NCBI RefSeq assembly: GCF_013404075.1
Contig: NZ_JACBJQ010000001.1
Location: forward strand, 310,001 to 374,000
From: Mycolicibacterium vinylchloridicum
GTDB taxonomy: Bacteria; Actinomycetota; Actinomycetes; Mycobacteriales; Mycobacteriaceae
Length of the DNA stretch: 64,000 nt
Reading direction: 5' to 3'
The notes under the pieces were generated by a model. It had not been told where the DNA came from and did not search any database. It saw only the letters and a list, made by a program, of their open reading frames with translations. Positions 46,757-54,680 of the stretch are shown in pieces (the first letter of the stretch is position 1; each line of letters starts with the position of its first letter). Made by a program: the position numbers and the translations under genes.

Positions 46757-46787
46757 CAACCGACACCGGTAGGCCATACTCGCTTCG

Positions 46788-47645
46788 ATGGGTACCTACG
46801 CCGTCACCGGCTCAGCATCTGGCATGGGAAAGGCCGTCGTCGAGAGGCTGCGCGCCAACGGGCACACCGTGATCGGGGTCGACATCCATTCCGCCGATGT
46901 GGTGGCCGACTTGTCGACCCCGGCCGGCCGCCGGGCCGCCGCCGACGCGGTCCGAACTGCCTGTGGCGGGCGACTCGACGGCGCAGTACTGGCGGCCGGG
47001 CTCGGGCCTACCCCCGGGCCCGACCAGCCCAGGCTGATCACAGAGGTCAACTACTTTGGTGCGGTGGACCTGCTGCAGGCGTGGCGGCCCGCGCTGGCCG
47101 CCGGGGAGCGGGCGAAAGTCGTTGTCTTCTCCAGTAACTCGACGACGACGATTCCGGCGATACCCGGCCGGGCCATCCGTGCCCTGCTGGCCGGCGACGG
47201 CGACAAGGCGGTGCGGACCCTTCGCTGGTTCGGCAAGGCTGCCTCGTCGATGGCCTACGGGGCCTCGAAGGTCGCGCTCAGCCGCTGGGTCCGGCGCCAC
47301 GCGGTGACCCGCGACTGGGCCGGTGCGGGAATCCGGCTCAACGCCATCGCGCCCGGTGCGATCCTCACGCCACTGCTGGAGAAGCAGCTGTCCACGCCGG
47401 CGGAGGCCAAGGCGATCCATTCCTTCCCGGTGCCGATCGGTGGTTTCGGCGACGCCGGGAAACTGGCCGACTGGGTGGTGTTCATGTTGTCCGACGCGGC
47501 CGATTTTCTTTGCGGCAGCGTCATTTTCGTCGACGGCGGGTCCGACGCGTATTTTCGTGCCGACGACTGGCCGGGCTCCGTGCCGGCCCGGCGGCTGGTG
47601 CCCTACCTGCGCAAGTTCATGCGATACAAGGGCGTCGCGCCATGA
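46788..47645 (+). CDS. Short-chain dehydrogenase/reductase
   Basis: A 285-residue SDR with TGSASGMG at residues 7-14, an AAG motif in AVLAAGLGP (variant of NNAG) near 68, FSSNS (Ser) near 117 and YGASK (Tyr/Lys) near 160. The NNAG asparagine is missing, so the active site is slightly atypical. Downstream an I42-like lipoprotein gene overlaps its stop by ATGA. Substrate unknown. Confidence 0.87.
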   Translation: MGTYAVTGSASGMGKAVVERLRANGHTVIGVDIHSADVVADLSTPAGRRAAADAVRTACGGRLDGAVLAAGLGPTPGPDQPRLITEVNYFGAVDLLQAWRPALAAGERAKVVVFSSNSTTTIPAIPGRAIRALLAGDGDKAVRTLRWFGKAASSMAYGASKVALSRWVRRHAVTRDWAGAGIRLNAIAPGAILTPLLEKQLSTPAEAKAIHSFPVPIGGFGDAGKLADWVVFMLSDAADFLCGSVIFVDGGSDAYFRADDWPGSVPARRLVPYLRKFMRYKGVAP

Positions 47646-48067
47646 TCCGACTGATAGCGGTACTCGCATTGGCACTGTCATTGGCCGGGTGCGGCGACAT
47701 CAAGAAGCCACCGGGAACAACGAACATCGACCTGACTTACGACGATCTGCTGAAGGAGAACCACCCGACACTCGACATCACTCTCGGCGCGGGTGGCACA
47801 TTGCGGCTGAATCTGGCGACCAACCCGTCTACCGGGTACCAGTGGGCGGCCCAAGCCCAGATCAGCGATCCCGCGGTTATCGTCCAACGTGACCACTACG
47901 ACTCCGGACCGTCGGGGGTCCATCTGCCGGGCGCCCCGGGAACCGCAACGTGGACCTTCGAGGCGCTCAAGCCCGGCACCACCACCGTGGCCACGACCTA
48001 CGGCCAGCCGTGGCCGGGCGGCGTCAAGGATGCCTGGACGTTCACCGCGACGGTGACCGTTCACTAG
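47642..48067 (+). CDS. Chagasin (I42)-family-like lipoprotein inhibitor
   Basis: A 141-residue lipoprotein: signal peptide with lipobox LAGC (Cys at about 17), then a small beta domain containing NPSTGYQW near 59-66, the L2-loop signature of chagasin-type cysteine-protease inhibitors, and later GXPG and W-containing segments. Start ATG overlaps the SDR stop (ATGA). Predicted to be anchored outside the membrane and to inhibit papain-like proteases; the actual target is unknown. Confidence 0.75.
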   Translation: MIRLIAVLALALSLAGCGDIKKPPGTTNIDLTYDDLLKENHPTLDITLGAGGTLRLNLATNPSTGYQWAAQAQISDPAVIVQRDHYDSGPSGVHLPGAPGTATWTFEALKPGTTTVATTYGQPWPGGVKDAWTFTATVTVH

Positions 48068-49803
48068 GGACGCATCTCATAGGCACCGTCGTAGGCCCGC
48101 ACCTGCTGCCATACCCGGTTGAAGCGCTCGGCGTCGGCGACCGGCTTCCGCACCGCCGATATCGCCCAGTCCTGTTGCGCTGGAGTTGAACTCGCCTTCC
48201 CATGCAGCGCCACAGCGTAGCCGGAGAAATCTCTGACCTGGACGTCGAAGATCTGGTCCACCAAGTCGCGGTCGAGTCCCCGCAATTCGGCCTGCTCGAG
48301 AATCAGCTGACCGTAGACCACCAGCGTGAACAAGTGCCCGATGACGAGCATGAAATCGAGGTCGCGCTGCTGCTCGGCGTCGGGTGCCGCGGTGGTGAGC
48401 AACGCCTGCAAGGCGCGTATCTGCTCGGTGAAGCGTGCGACATTCGGTATGCCCGAGGCTCTCTCGAACACCGGAACCCAATCGGCGAATTGGACCTTCG
48501 AAGCCCCCTTGGCCGGCCCCTGCGCCCAGAAGAACACGTCGTCGGCCGGGTCGTCGCGGGTGCCGATCTGCGGGTACGAACCCGGGTTGAACAGGTAATT
48601 GGGCATGAACTTGAGGATCTGCGCGACGTTGACATGCACCGTACCCTCCAGTCGGGGCAGCGCACCGATCATCTGGCGGACTTCGGAAAAATACGTGGTG
48701 CGTTCGAAACCCTTGGCGGCCAGAACATCCCAGAGGATCCTCACCACAGTCTCACCCTCAGAGGTCACCTTGGCCTTGGTCACCGGGTTGAACAGCAGGT
48801 AGCGACGATCATCGAGGCTGGCGGTGCGGAAGTAGTCGATCGCGCGATCGCTGAACAGTTTCATCGCGATCAGCCGGGCGTAGGCGTCGACGAAGCTGGC
48901 CCGGACATGAGGGAAGTCGGTGACCGGATTGCCGTACAGGATGCGGTTGTTGGCGTGGGTGATCGCCTCGTAGAACGCGTGCTCACACATCCCGATCGAG
49001 GCGGTGCACAGGTTGAACTTGCCGATGTTGACCGTGTTGAGCGCCACCGAGAACGCCTCCGGACCGGTGCACAGGATGTCCTCGGTGTGAACCGGATAAT
49101 CCTGCAGCGCAAAGCTACTCACGAACATCTGGCCATGTACGACATTGCCGATCAGCTGGTACGCCGGGTGCGAACTGTCGGCGACGAACCACACGTAACC
49201 CTCGGGGCCGTCGATATCGGCCCGGCGGGAGAACACCGAAACCATGCCCGCCACGTTGCCGTTGCCGATGTAGTACTTCTGGCCGGTCGCACGGAAGACG
49301 ACACCTTCCGCGTCAGCCTCGGCGGGGGTCAGGATCATGTCGGTGTTGTAGATGTCGGCGCCGTGCTCGCGTTCGGAGAGCGCGAAGGCCATGACGCCGC
49401 CCGCTTCGAGTTGGTCGGCGGCGCGTTGCTTGGCCTTGATGTTGTCGCTCTGCCAGATCGGGCCCAGACCCAGGATGGTGACCTGCTCGGCGTACCAGTA
49501 CGCAAGCCCGTAGAACCCGAGGATCTCGCTGAGCGCGGCGTTACGCGAGGTGTCCCAACGCTTGTTGTCGTCACCGGCGCCGAATTCCGACGGGGTGAGG
49601 AAGGTCGCGAAGATCCGCTCGCGCTTGATGAAGTCGAGGAAGTCCGCCACCCACACCGCGTCCAGGTCGTCCTGCAGCAGTCGCGTCTTGCCGCGCTCCT
49701 CGAACCAGTCGATCAGTGCCCGCAGCTGGCGCCGCGTCACCGGATCGAACCGTCGCGGGTCGTAGGTGTTTGGATTGAACAACAGCTCGCCGGTGCCTGT
49801 CAT
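48064..49803 (-). CDS. Acyl-CoA dehydrogenase-family flavoprotein
   Basis: A 579-residue protein of the acyl-CoA dehydrogenase/oxidase fold. The ATG at 49803 follows GGGGAGGG; an upstream frame is non-protein-like. It contains ALSEREHGADI near 143-153 and GQKYYIGNGNVA near 175-186, matching the flavin-binding beta-domain, and long C-terminal helices. The catalytic Glu could not be assigned with certainty. Likely FAD-dependent oxidation of an acyl-CoA or related substrate. Convergent with the I42-like lipoprotein gene (4-bp overlap at the stops). Confidence 0.8.
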   Translation of the reverse strand: MTGTGELLFNPNTYDPRRFDPVTRRQLRALIDWFEERGKTRLLQDDLDAVWVADFLDFIKRERIFATFLTPSEFGAGDDNKRWDTSRNAALSEILGFYGLAYWYAEQVTILGLGPIWQSDNIKAKQRAADQLEAGGVMAFALSEREHGADIYNTDMILTPAEADAEGVVFRATGQKYYIGNGNVAGMVSVFSRRADIDGPEGYVWFVADSSHPAYQLIGNVVHGQMFVSSFALQDYPVHTEDILCTGPEAFSVALNTVNIGKFNLCTASIGMCEHAFYEAITHANNRILYGNPVTDFPHVRASFVDAYARLIAMKLFSDRAIDYFRTASLDDRRYLLFNPVTKAKVTSEGETVVRILWDVLAAKGFERTTYFSEVRQMIGALPRLEGTVHVNVAQILKFMPNYLFNPGSYPQIGTRDDPADDVFFWAQGPAKGASKVQFADWVPVFERASGIPNVARFTEQIRALQALLTTAAPDAEQQRDLDFMLVIGHLFTLVVYGQLILEQAELRGLDRDLVDQIFDVQVRDFSGYAVALHGKASSTPAQQDWAISAVRKPVADAERFNRVWQQVRAYDGAYEMRP

Positions 49804-49958
49804 GGCGTGCCCTCCCCATATCGAGGGGTCGAATCTAACGCGATCGCCGTCGCCGGATCGGCGGTTCGCGGGATGCCCGCCGGCCGCGAGCCCGCGAGTC
49901 ACTCAAGTCACTTCCGTCACTGCATGCGTACCCTGGCAGTCGACGGCAGGAGTTCGGT

Positions 49959-50519
49959 GTGCGGATATCCAACGGCATGAAAGCCGGTGTTGCAGTGCTG
50001 TGGCTGCTGGCAGCGGGCGCCGCCGCGACCGGGTGCAGCACCACCACCGACGGTGCGGCCCGCTGCCCCGGCTGCGGGCCGGGCGGCGAGCCGAGCTTTC
50101 CCACCAGCAAGCCGACCGTCTCGACGCCGACGACGCCGGCCACCCCGACCCCCACCACGGTCCCCAACCCGGGCGGCGGCCAGAACCTGGCGCCCAGCGA
50201 CAGCGGCTACGTGTACATCGAAACCAAGTCGGGCCAGACCCGCTGCCAGCTCAATTCCCAGACGGTCGGCTGCGAATCGGACTTCACCAACCCGCCCGTC
50301 GTCAACGGCGAGCCAGCCAACGGCGTCGAGGTGACCGCCAGCGGCAGTGTGCGATGGATCGCCGGAAACCTCGGCGACATCCCCACCACCCCGCTGGATT
50401 ACGCGACCTATCACGCAGTCGGCTGGACCATCGATGCCAGCCCCGACGGCACTCAGTTCACCAACGACGGCACCGGCCATGGATTGTTCATCAGTACCGA
50501 AGGGGTCAAGGTTTTCTAA
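49959..50519 (+). CDS. Lipoprotein of unknown function (LpqJ-like)
   Basis: A 186-residue lipoprotein: basic N-terminus, hydrophobic core (VAVLWLLAAGAAATGC) with a lipobox at Cys33, a Thr/Pro-rich linker (about 45-70), then a compact beta domain with a Cys pair (TRCQL and VGCES). Size and locale near iniC suggest the LpqJ (Rv0344c) family, but this is only a positional match. GTG start follows AGGAG. Next gene on the same strand is an LLM oxidoreductase 10 bp downstream. Confidence 0.75.
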   Translation: MRISNGMKAGVAVLWLLAAGAAATGCSTTTDGAARCPGCGPGGEPSFPTSKPTVSTPTTPATPTPTTVPNPGGGQNLAPSDSGYVYIETKSGQTRCQLNSQTVGCESDFTNPPVVNGEPANGVEVTASGSVRWIAGNLGDIPTTPLDYATYHAVGWTIDASPDGTQFTNDGTGHGLFISTEGVKVF

Positions 50520-50529
50520 GCTGGCTCCC

Positions 50530-51462
50530 ATGGACTTCCGTGTCTTCGTCGAACCTCAGCAAGGCGCCGGCTACACCGACCAACTCGCGGTCGCTCAGGC
50601 CGCCGAATCCCTCGGCTACTCCGCGTTTTTCCGTTCCGACCACTATCTCGCGATGAGCGGTGACGGGATGCCCGGACCGACCGACTCCTGGGTGACGCTG
50701 GCCGGCATCGCTCGGGAGACGTCGACCATCCGGCTCGGCACGCTGGTCACCTCTGCCACATTCCGCTATCCGGGGCCGCTGGCGATCTCGGTGGCCCAGG
50801 TGGATGCGATGAGCTCGGGCCGGGTCGACCTCGGGATCGGGGCGGGCTGGTTCGACGAGGAACACCTGGCTTACGCGATCCCGTTCCCGCCCCTCGGTGA
50901 GCGATTCAACCGGTTGCACGAACAGCTCGACATCATCACCGGGCTGTGGACCACCCCGGACGGCCAGACCTTCGACTACGACGGCACCTACTACACCGTC
51001 AAGGACTCCCCCGCGCTGCCGAAACCGGCGCAGAACCCCCATCCGCCGATCATCATCGGCGGCAACGGCGCCAAGCGCACCCCGGCCCTGGCCGCGCAGT
51101 TCGCCGCGGAATACAACCTGGCGTTCCCGGCCTTCGACTTCGTCGCACCGCAGTACGCCCGGGTTCGGGCAGCGCTGCAGGACGCCGGCCGCGATCCCGA
51201 CGACTTCGTCTACTCGGCGGCGTTCGTGGTGTGCGCTGGGCGCAACGACGCCGAAATCAGCAGGCGGGCAGACGCCATTTCGCGGGAGGTCGACGAGCTA
51301 CACACCAACACTCCGCTGGTCGGCACGCCCACCGAAATCGTCGACCAGCTCGGACCTTTCATCGAGGCAGGGGTACAGCGGGTGTACCTCCAACTGCTGG
51401 ACATGTCCGACCTTGACCACCTGGAATTGTTCGCCACCGACGTGGTTCGTCAACTCGCCTGA
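50530..51462 (+). CDS. LLM-class F420-dependent oxidoreductase
   Basis: A 310-residue luciferase-like protein. DFRVFVEPQQG start, FFRSDHYLAMSG, IRLGTLVTSATFRYP, GRVDLGIGAGWFDEEH and PIIIGGNGAKRTP are conserved family segments, with the GAGWFDEEH motif typical of F420-type LLM enzymes. The ATG at 50530 is used; an earlier frame overlaps the lipoprotein gene. Substrate not predictable. Confidence 0.87.
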   Translation: MDFRVFVEPQQGAGYTDQLAVAQAAESLGYSAFFRSDHYLAMSGDGMPGPTDSWVTLAGIARETSTIRLGTLVTSATFRYPGPLAISVAQVDAMSSGRVDLGIGAGWFDEEHLAYAIPFPPLGERFNRLHEQLDIITGLWTTPDGQTFDYDGTYYTVKDSPALPKPAQNPHPPIIIGGNGAKRTPALAAQFAAEYNLAFPAFDFVAPQYARVRAALQDAGRDPDDFVYSAAFVVCAGRNDAEISRRADAISREVDELHTNTPLVGTPTEIVDQLGPFIEAGVQRVYLQLLDMSDLDHLELFATDVVRQLA

Positions 51463-51510
51463 TTGCGGAAAACTGCATCCGCCCTGGCAAGGCATTTAGC
51501 ATAGGTAGCC

Positions 51511-52128
51511 ATGCGCAAGCAGGACCCTGCCGGGGATATCGACGAGGCCGCCGCGCCCGTCACCGTCGGCGATCCGTTCGGCCCCTATCCGGAGGAGCCG
51601 TACCCTGGGTCAGTGCTGCCAGCCGAGGCGCCCGCGACCTCCCCCGGCGAGGACCTGGATCCGCCGACCGACCCGGCACTGCCCGTGGTCAACCTCGACG
51701 AGGGCTTCGACCCGTTCGCTCCCGACGCATTCTGGTTCCCGGAACGGCCCTGGTACCGCAAGAAGCAGGCCACGCTCGCGATGGGCGCCATCGGGGCGGC
51801 GGTCGTGGCGATCCTGGTGGCCGCGGTGCTGCTGGTGTCGCTGGATTCCGGCGATTCCGACCGGTCCAAGAACGCCCCGTCGTCGACCGTGACCACCGAA
51901 CCGACGACCACCGGTTTGACCAGTTCACCGCCGCCGGAACCGCCGCCGCCACCACCGCCGCCGGAGACCCCGGCGCAGACGCAGAACACCTGGGTGCCGC
52001 AATACCCGCAATATCCGCGCGGCAACAGCGACCGTCCGAACGTGACCACACCGCAGACCAGGCCGCCCCAGATCAGCGTGCGCCCGACCCACCGTCCGGC
52101 CTTCCCGGGCCAGCCCGGCGGAGGCTGA
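51511..52128 (+). CDS. PWYR-type single-pass membrane protein, Pro/Thr-rich tail (1)
   Basis: A 205-residue protein: acidic Pro/Ala-rich cytoplasmic region (1-78), juxtamembrane PWYR (80-83) with KK following, one helix (about 88-110), then a Thr/Pro tail (TTEPTTTG, PPPEPPPPPPPPETP) to the end. The PWYR + helix + Thr/Pro layout recurs in the proteins at 52147, 54270 and 58543. Topology by the positive-inside rule puts the tail outside. Such tails are likely O-mannosylated. Function unknown. Confidence 0.7.
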   Translation: MRKQDPAGDIDEAAAPVTVGDPFGPYPEEPYPGSVLPAEAPATSPGEDLDPPTDPALPVVNLDEGFDPFAPDAFWFPERPWYRKKQATLAMGAIGAAVVAILVAAVLLVSLDSGDSDRSKNAPSSTVTTEPTTTGLTSSPPPEPPPPPPPPETPAQTQNTWVPQYPQYPRGNSDRPNVTTPQTRPPQISVRPTHRPAFPGQPGGG

Positions 52129-52146
52129 CGGCTACCATCGGAACCC

Positions 52147-52737
52147 ATGGCACGTGACGGTTCAGACGACCCGAACAACTATTCCGACAGCGAGCCGACG
52201 CAGTACGCGAACTACGGCGCGACCGGCGGCGAGGCCTACAGCGATTACCAGCAGCCCGCCTACGGCGCACCGACCGGTTACGGCCACCACCCGCCGCCGC
52301 CTGAGCCCGCCCCGTGGTACCGGAAGCCGGCGGCGCTCGTCGGCCTCGGGGTGCTGACCGCGGTCATCCTGGCTCTGCTCGTCTACGCGATCGTGAAGTT
52401 CACCGGCAGTGGTGGCTCAGGTCCGGCCACCACGACAACGACGGCCCCGACCAGCCCCAGCTCGGCGGAGCAGTCGGCATCGGTCGTCCCCCAGCCCGGC
52501 GTCACCCAGACGGTGACCCAGTCCCCGACCGCGACATCGGAGGCCCCGACCACCACGACGACGACCGAGGCGCCGACCACGACGACGACCACCGCGGCCC
52601 CGTCGACGAGCACCAGCACAAGCACAAGCACCACTACGACGGTGTCGACCTCGGTGAGCACGGTGACCGAGACGGTGACTCCCACCACCCGGGAGCAGTT
52701 CATGCCGACGTTCCCGCTCCCGCGCCCGGGCGGCTAG
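52147..52737 (+). CDS. PWYR-type single-pass membrane protein, Thr-rich tail (2)
   Basis: A 196-residue protein: Tyr/Gly/Pro-rich cytoplasmic region (1-55), PWYR at 56-59, one helix (about 63-85), then Thr/Ser-rich sequence (TTTTTEAPTTTTTTAAPSTSTSTS...) ending in a short MPTFPLPRPGG. It is 18 bp after the preceding PWYR protein. The last bases overlap the iniC stop on the other strand by 4 bp. Function unknown; a partner of the Ini system is inferred from location. Confidence 0.7.
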   Translation: MARDGSDDPNNYSDSEPTQYANYGATGGEAYSDYQQPAYGAPTGYGHHPPPPEPAPWYRKPAALVGLGVLTAVILALLVYAIVKFTGSGGSGPATTTTTAPTSPSSAEQSASVVPQPGVTQTVTQSPTATSEAPTTTTTTEAPTTTTTTAAPSTSTSTSTSTTTTVSTSVSTVTETVTPTTREQFMPTFPLPRPGG

Positions 52738-54212
52738 CGGGCTGCGTACATCGCGACCAGCGCTTCGGCGCTGCGCACCGCGGCCCGACACGCCCTGGTG
52801 GTGAACGGGTCGTTGAGCGGATGTTCTGAACGACGGCGCCAGCGCTGAGCCGCGGCGAAGGCCGCGCGGGGTCCGTCGTCTCGGGCTTCGGGGGCCAACC
52901 CCAGCCGGCTGGCCGGATCGGTTCCCGATCCGCCGATCATCCGGCGCAGGGACACCATCTCGTCTTCGGTCAGAGTTGTTGGGCGCGAACGAAGTTGGCT
53001 GAGCAGCCGGAGTTCCTCGAAGGCGTGGGTATCGGCGAGCAGCGGGTCGATGTCGGCGATGATGTAGGGCGTCGCGGTGATCGGGTGCAGCTCCACGAAC
53101 CGGCGCAGCGACACCAGTGCGGTATGCGCCTTGAGCAGTTCGGATCGCTGAGCGAACTGCTGGTCGATCACATCACGCAGTGCGACCAGCCCGCTGCGTT
53201 CCAGCAGCTCGTCGGCCAGCCTGACGGAATCGGTTATCCCCGAACGTAATACCGCAATGGAGATCCGGATCCCGAACATGCCGAATCGGTCCAGCAGCTG
53301 CGCCCGGGTCTGGGCGTCCACCGGCAGTGAACTGTCTTCGCGGACAAAGCGATCCACGCTGAGCATTGCCTTGTTCAGCTCGGCGGTGTCGACCGCCGCC
53401 AACTTCTCCAGTGCGGCGAACTCGCTCTGCCGCAGCGTGCGGGCGGTCAGCGCCAGCAGACCCGAGACGGGCACCACCGCCTGGCAGATACCGGTCCGGT
53501 CCAGCTCCGCGGTGAATCGCTGCGCGACGTCCTTGGCCGACAGCATCGCGTCGAGGCGTCCCGCGCCGATCTCGTCGGCCCGCGACGCCACCCCGATCAC
53601 CCCGAGCGCCCCGGATGACCCGCCGACCAGCTCGCCGATCTGCTTGAGCAAGGCGATGTCGGCGGCGTTGAGCGTACGGAGCAGGAAGACCACCGCATCG
53701 ACGCGGGGCACCCCGTCCTCGGGTACCAGCAGGCGCAGCGTGCGTTCGGAGACGTCCCGCGACAGCGAGGACGTGCCGGGCGTGTCGATGATGGTGGCGT
53801 CGATCAACTCCGGGGCAGGCCACTCCACGTCGAGGTCGACGATGTCGTCGGCGTCAAGGCGGCCGAAGTCGAAGGTCAGACCCCTATCGCGGGCGATCGG
53901 CACATTGGAGCGTCGCCCGCCCACGTGATTGGCGGTCACCTTCGGGATCGGGCCGTTCCGGAACCAGGTGACGATGCGGGTGGCCTCGGTGGCATCGGTG
54001 GGCGCGATGTTCTCCCCGACCAGGGCGTTGACCAGGGTGGATTTCCCGGCTTTGAGGGTTCCGGCCAGGGCGATCCGGATCGGCTGGTTGAGCCGCCCGG
54101 CAATGCGGTCCAGCTCGCCCCAGACGTCGGGCCGCTCGCGGTACGCCGGTTCACCCTGGTACGCGCGACGGGTGCCGCCCAGGATCGCGCGAACCTGATC
54201 GCTGGTGCTCAT
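52734..54212 (-). CDS. iniC: IniC, dynamin-like GTPase
   Basis: A 492-residue soluble or peripheral dynamin-like GTPase. G1 GTLKAGKST near 51-59, switch 2 DTPGTSSLS near 143-151 and an SRADE G4-like segment near 215. The C-terminal half is helical and no transmembrane segment is visible. It belongs to the isoniazid-induced iniBAC operon that responds to cell-wall inhibitors; IniA-type dynamins have been linked to membrane fission/fusion (recalled). In this genome a reversed membrane-protein gene lies between iniA and iniC, so iniC needs its own promoter or readthrough. Confidence 0.88.
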   Translation of the reverse strand: MSTSDQVRAILGGTRRAYQGEPAYRERPDVWGELDRIAGRLNQPIRIALAGTLKAGKSTLVNALVGENIAPTDATEATRIVTWFRNGPIPKVTANHVGGRRSNVPIARDRGLTFDFGRLDADDIVDLDVEWPAPELIDATIIDTPGTSSLSRDVSERTLRLLVPEDGVPRVDAVVFLLRTLNAADIALLKQIGELVGGSSGALGVIGVASRADEIGAGRLDAMLSAKDVAQRFTAELDRTGICQAVVPVSGLLALTARTLRQSEFAALEKLAAVDTAELNKAMLSVDRFVREDSSLPVDAQTRAQLLDRFGMFGIRISIAVLRSGITDSVRLADELLERSGLVALRDVIDQQFAQRSELLKAHTALVSLRRFVELHPITATPYIIADIDPLLADTHAFEELRLLSQLRSRPTTLTEDEMVSLRRMIGGSGTDPASRLGLAPEARDDGPRAAFAAAQRWRRRSEHPLNDPFTTRACRAAVRSAEALVAMYAAR

Positions 54213-54269
54213 CGAACGACGAGTCTACGGTTCGGCGGGCTGCGCGCATCGCAGCTAGGATCAGCCGCC

Positions 54270-54680
54270 ATGCCTCCGCAGAACACGCCGTGGTACCGAA
54301 CCCCGGCCGCGACGTCCGCTGCGGGACTGCTCGGGCTGGCGCTGATCGCGATTCTCGTCTACGCCGTGGTGACGATGTCGAGCAAGTGGAGCAACTCGGA
54401 GACCGAGACCGTCCCACCGCCCGGAACCTATGTGCCCGAGGCCCCGCACGTCGCCGGCACCACCAAGGGCTCGACGAGCACGTCGTATCCGCCGGTGCGG
54501 CTGTCTACCACCGATATCGGGCTGCCCGGCGAAAGCACTACCACCAGCGGGACGCCGACCACGACCGGCGACCAGTCCACCATCCCCCCGGCGGAGCGGA
54601 CGGCGCCGACCTTCCCCGGCACGTTCCCGACCCGCGTCACCAATCCGCCGGGTCCGCGTGCCACCCGCCCTAGCCGATAG
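54270..54680 (+). CDS. PWYR-type single-pass membrane protein, Thr/Ser/Pro tail (3)
   Basis: A 136-residue protein with a minimal N-terminus: PWYR at 7-10, one helix (about 14-37), then a Thr/Ser/Pro tail. It sits between iniC and iniA on the opposite strand; its ATG is 57 bp from the iniC start and its stop overlaps the iniA stop by 11 bp. This placement splits what is normally a contiguous iniA-iniC pair. Related in layout to the proteins at 51511, 52147 and 58543. Function unknown. Confidence 0.7.
   Translation: MPPQNTPWYRTPAATSAAGLLGLALIAILVYAVVTMSSKWSNSETETVPPPGTYVPEAPHVAGTTKGSTSTSYPPVRLSTTDIGLPGESTTTSGTPTTTGDQSTIPPAERTAPTFPGTFPTRVTNPPGPRATRPSR

Noticed and set aside
48202..49980. Long plus-strand open frame antisense to the acyl-CoA dehydrogenase gene
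   Set aside because: No domain, and the opposite strand has the intact family sequence and a ribosome site.
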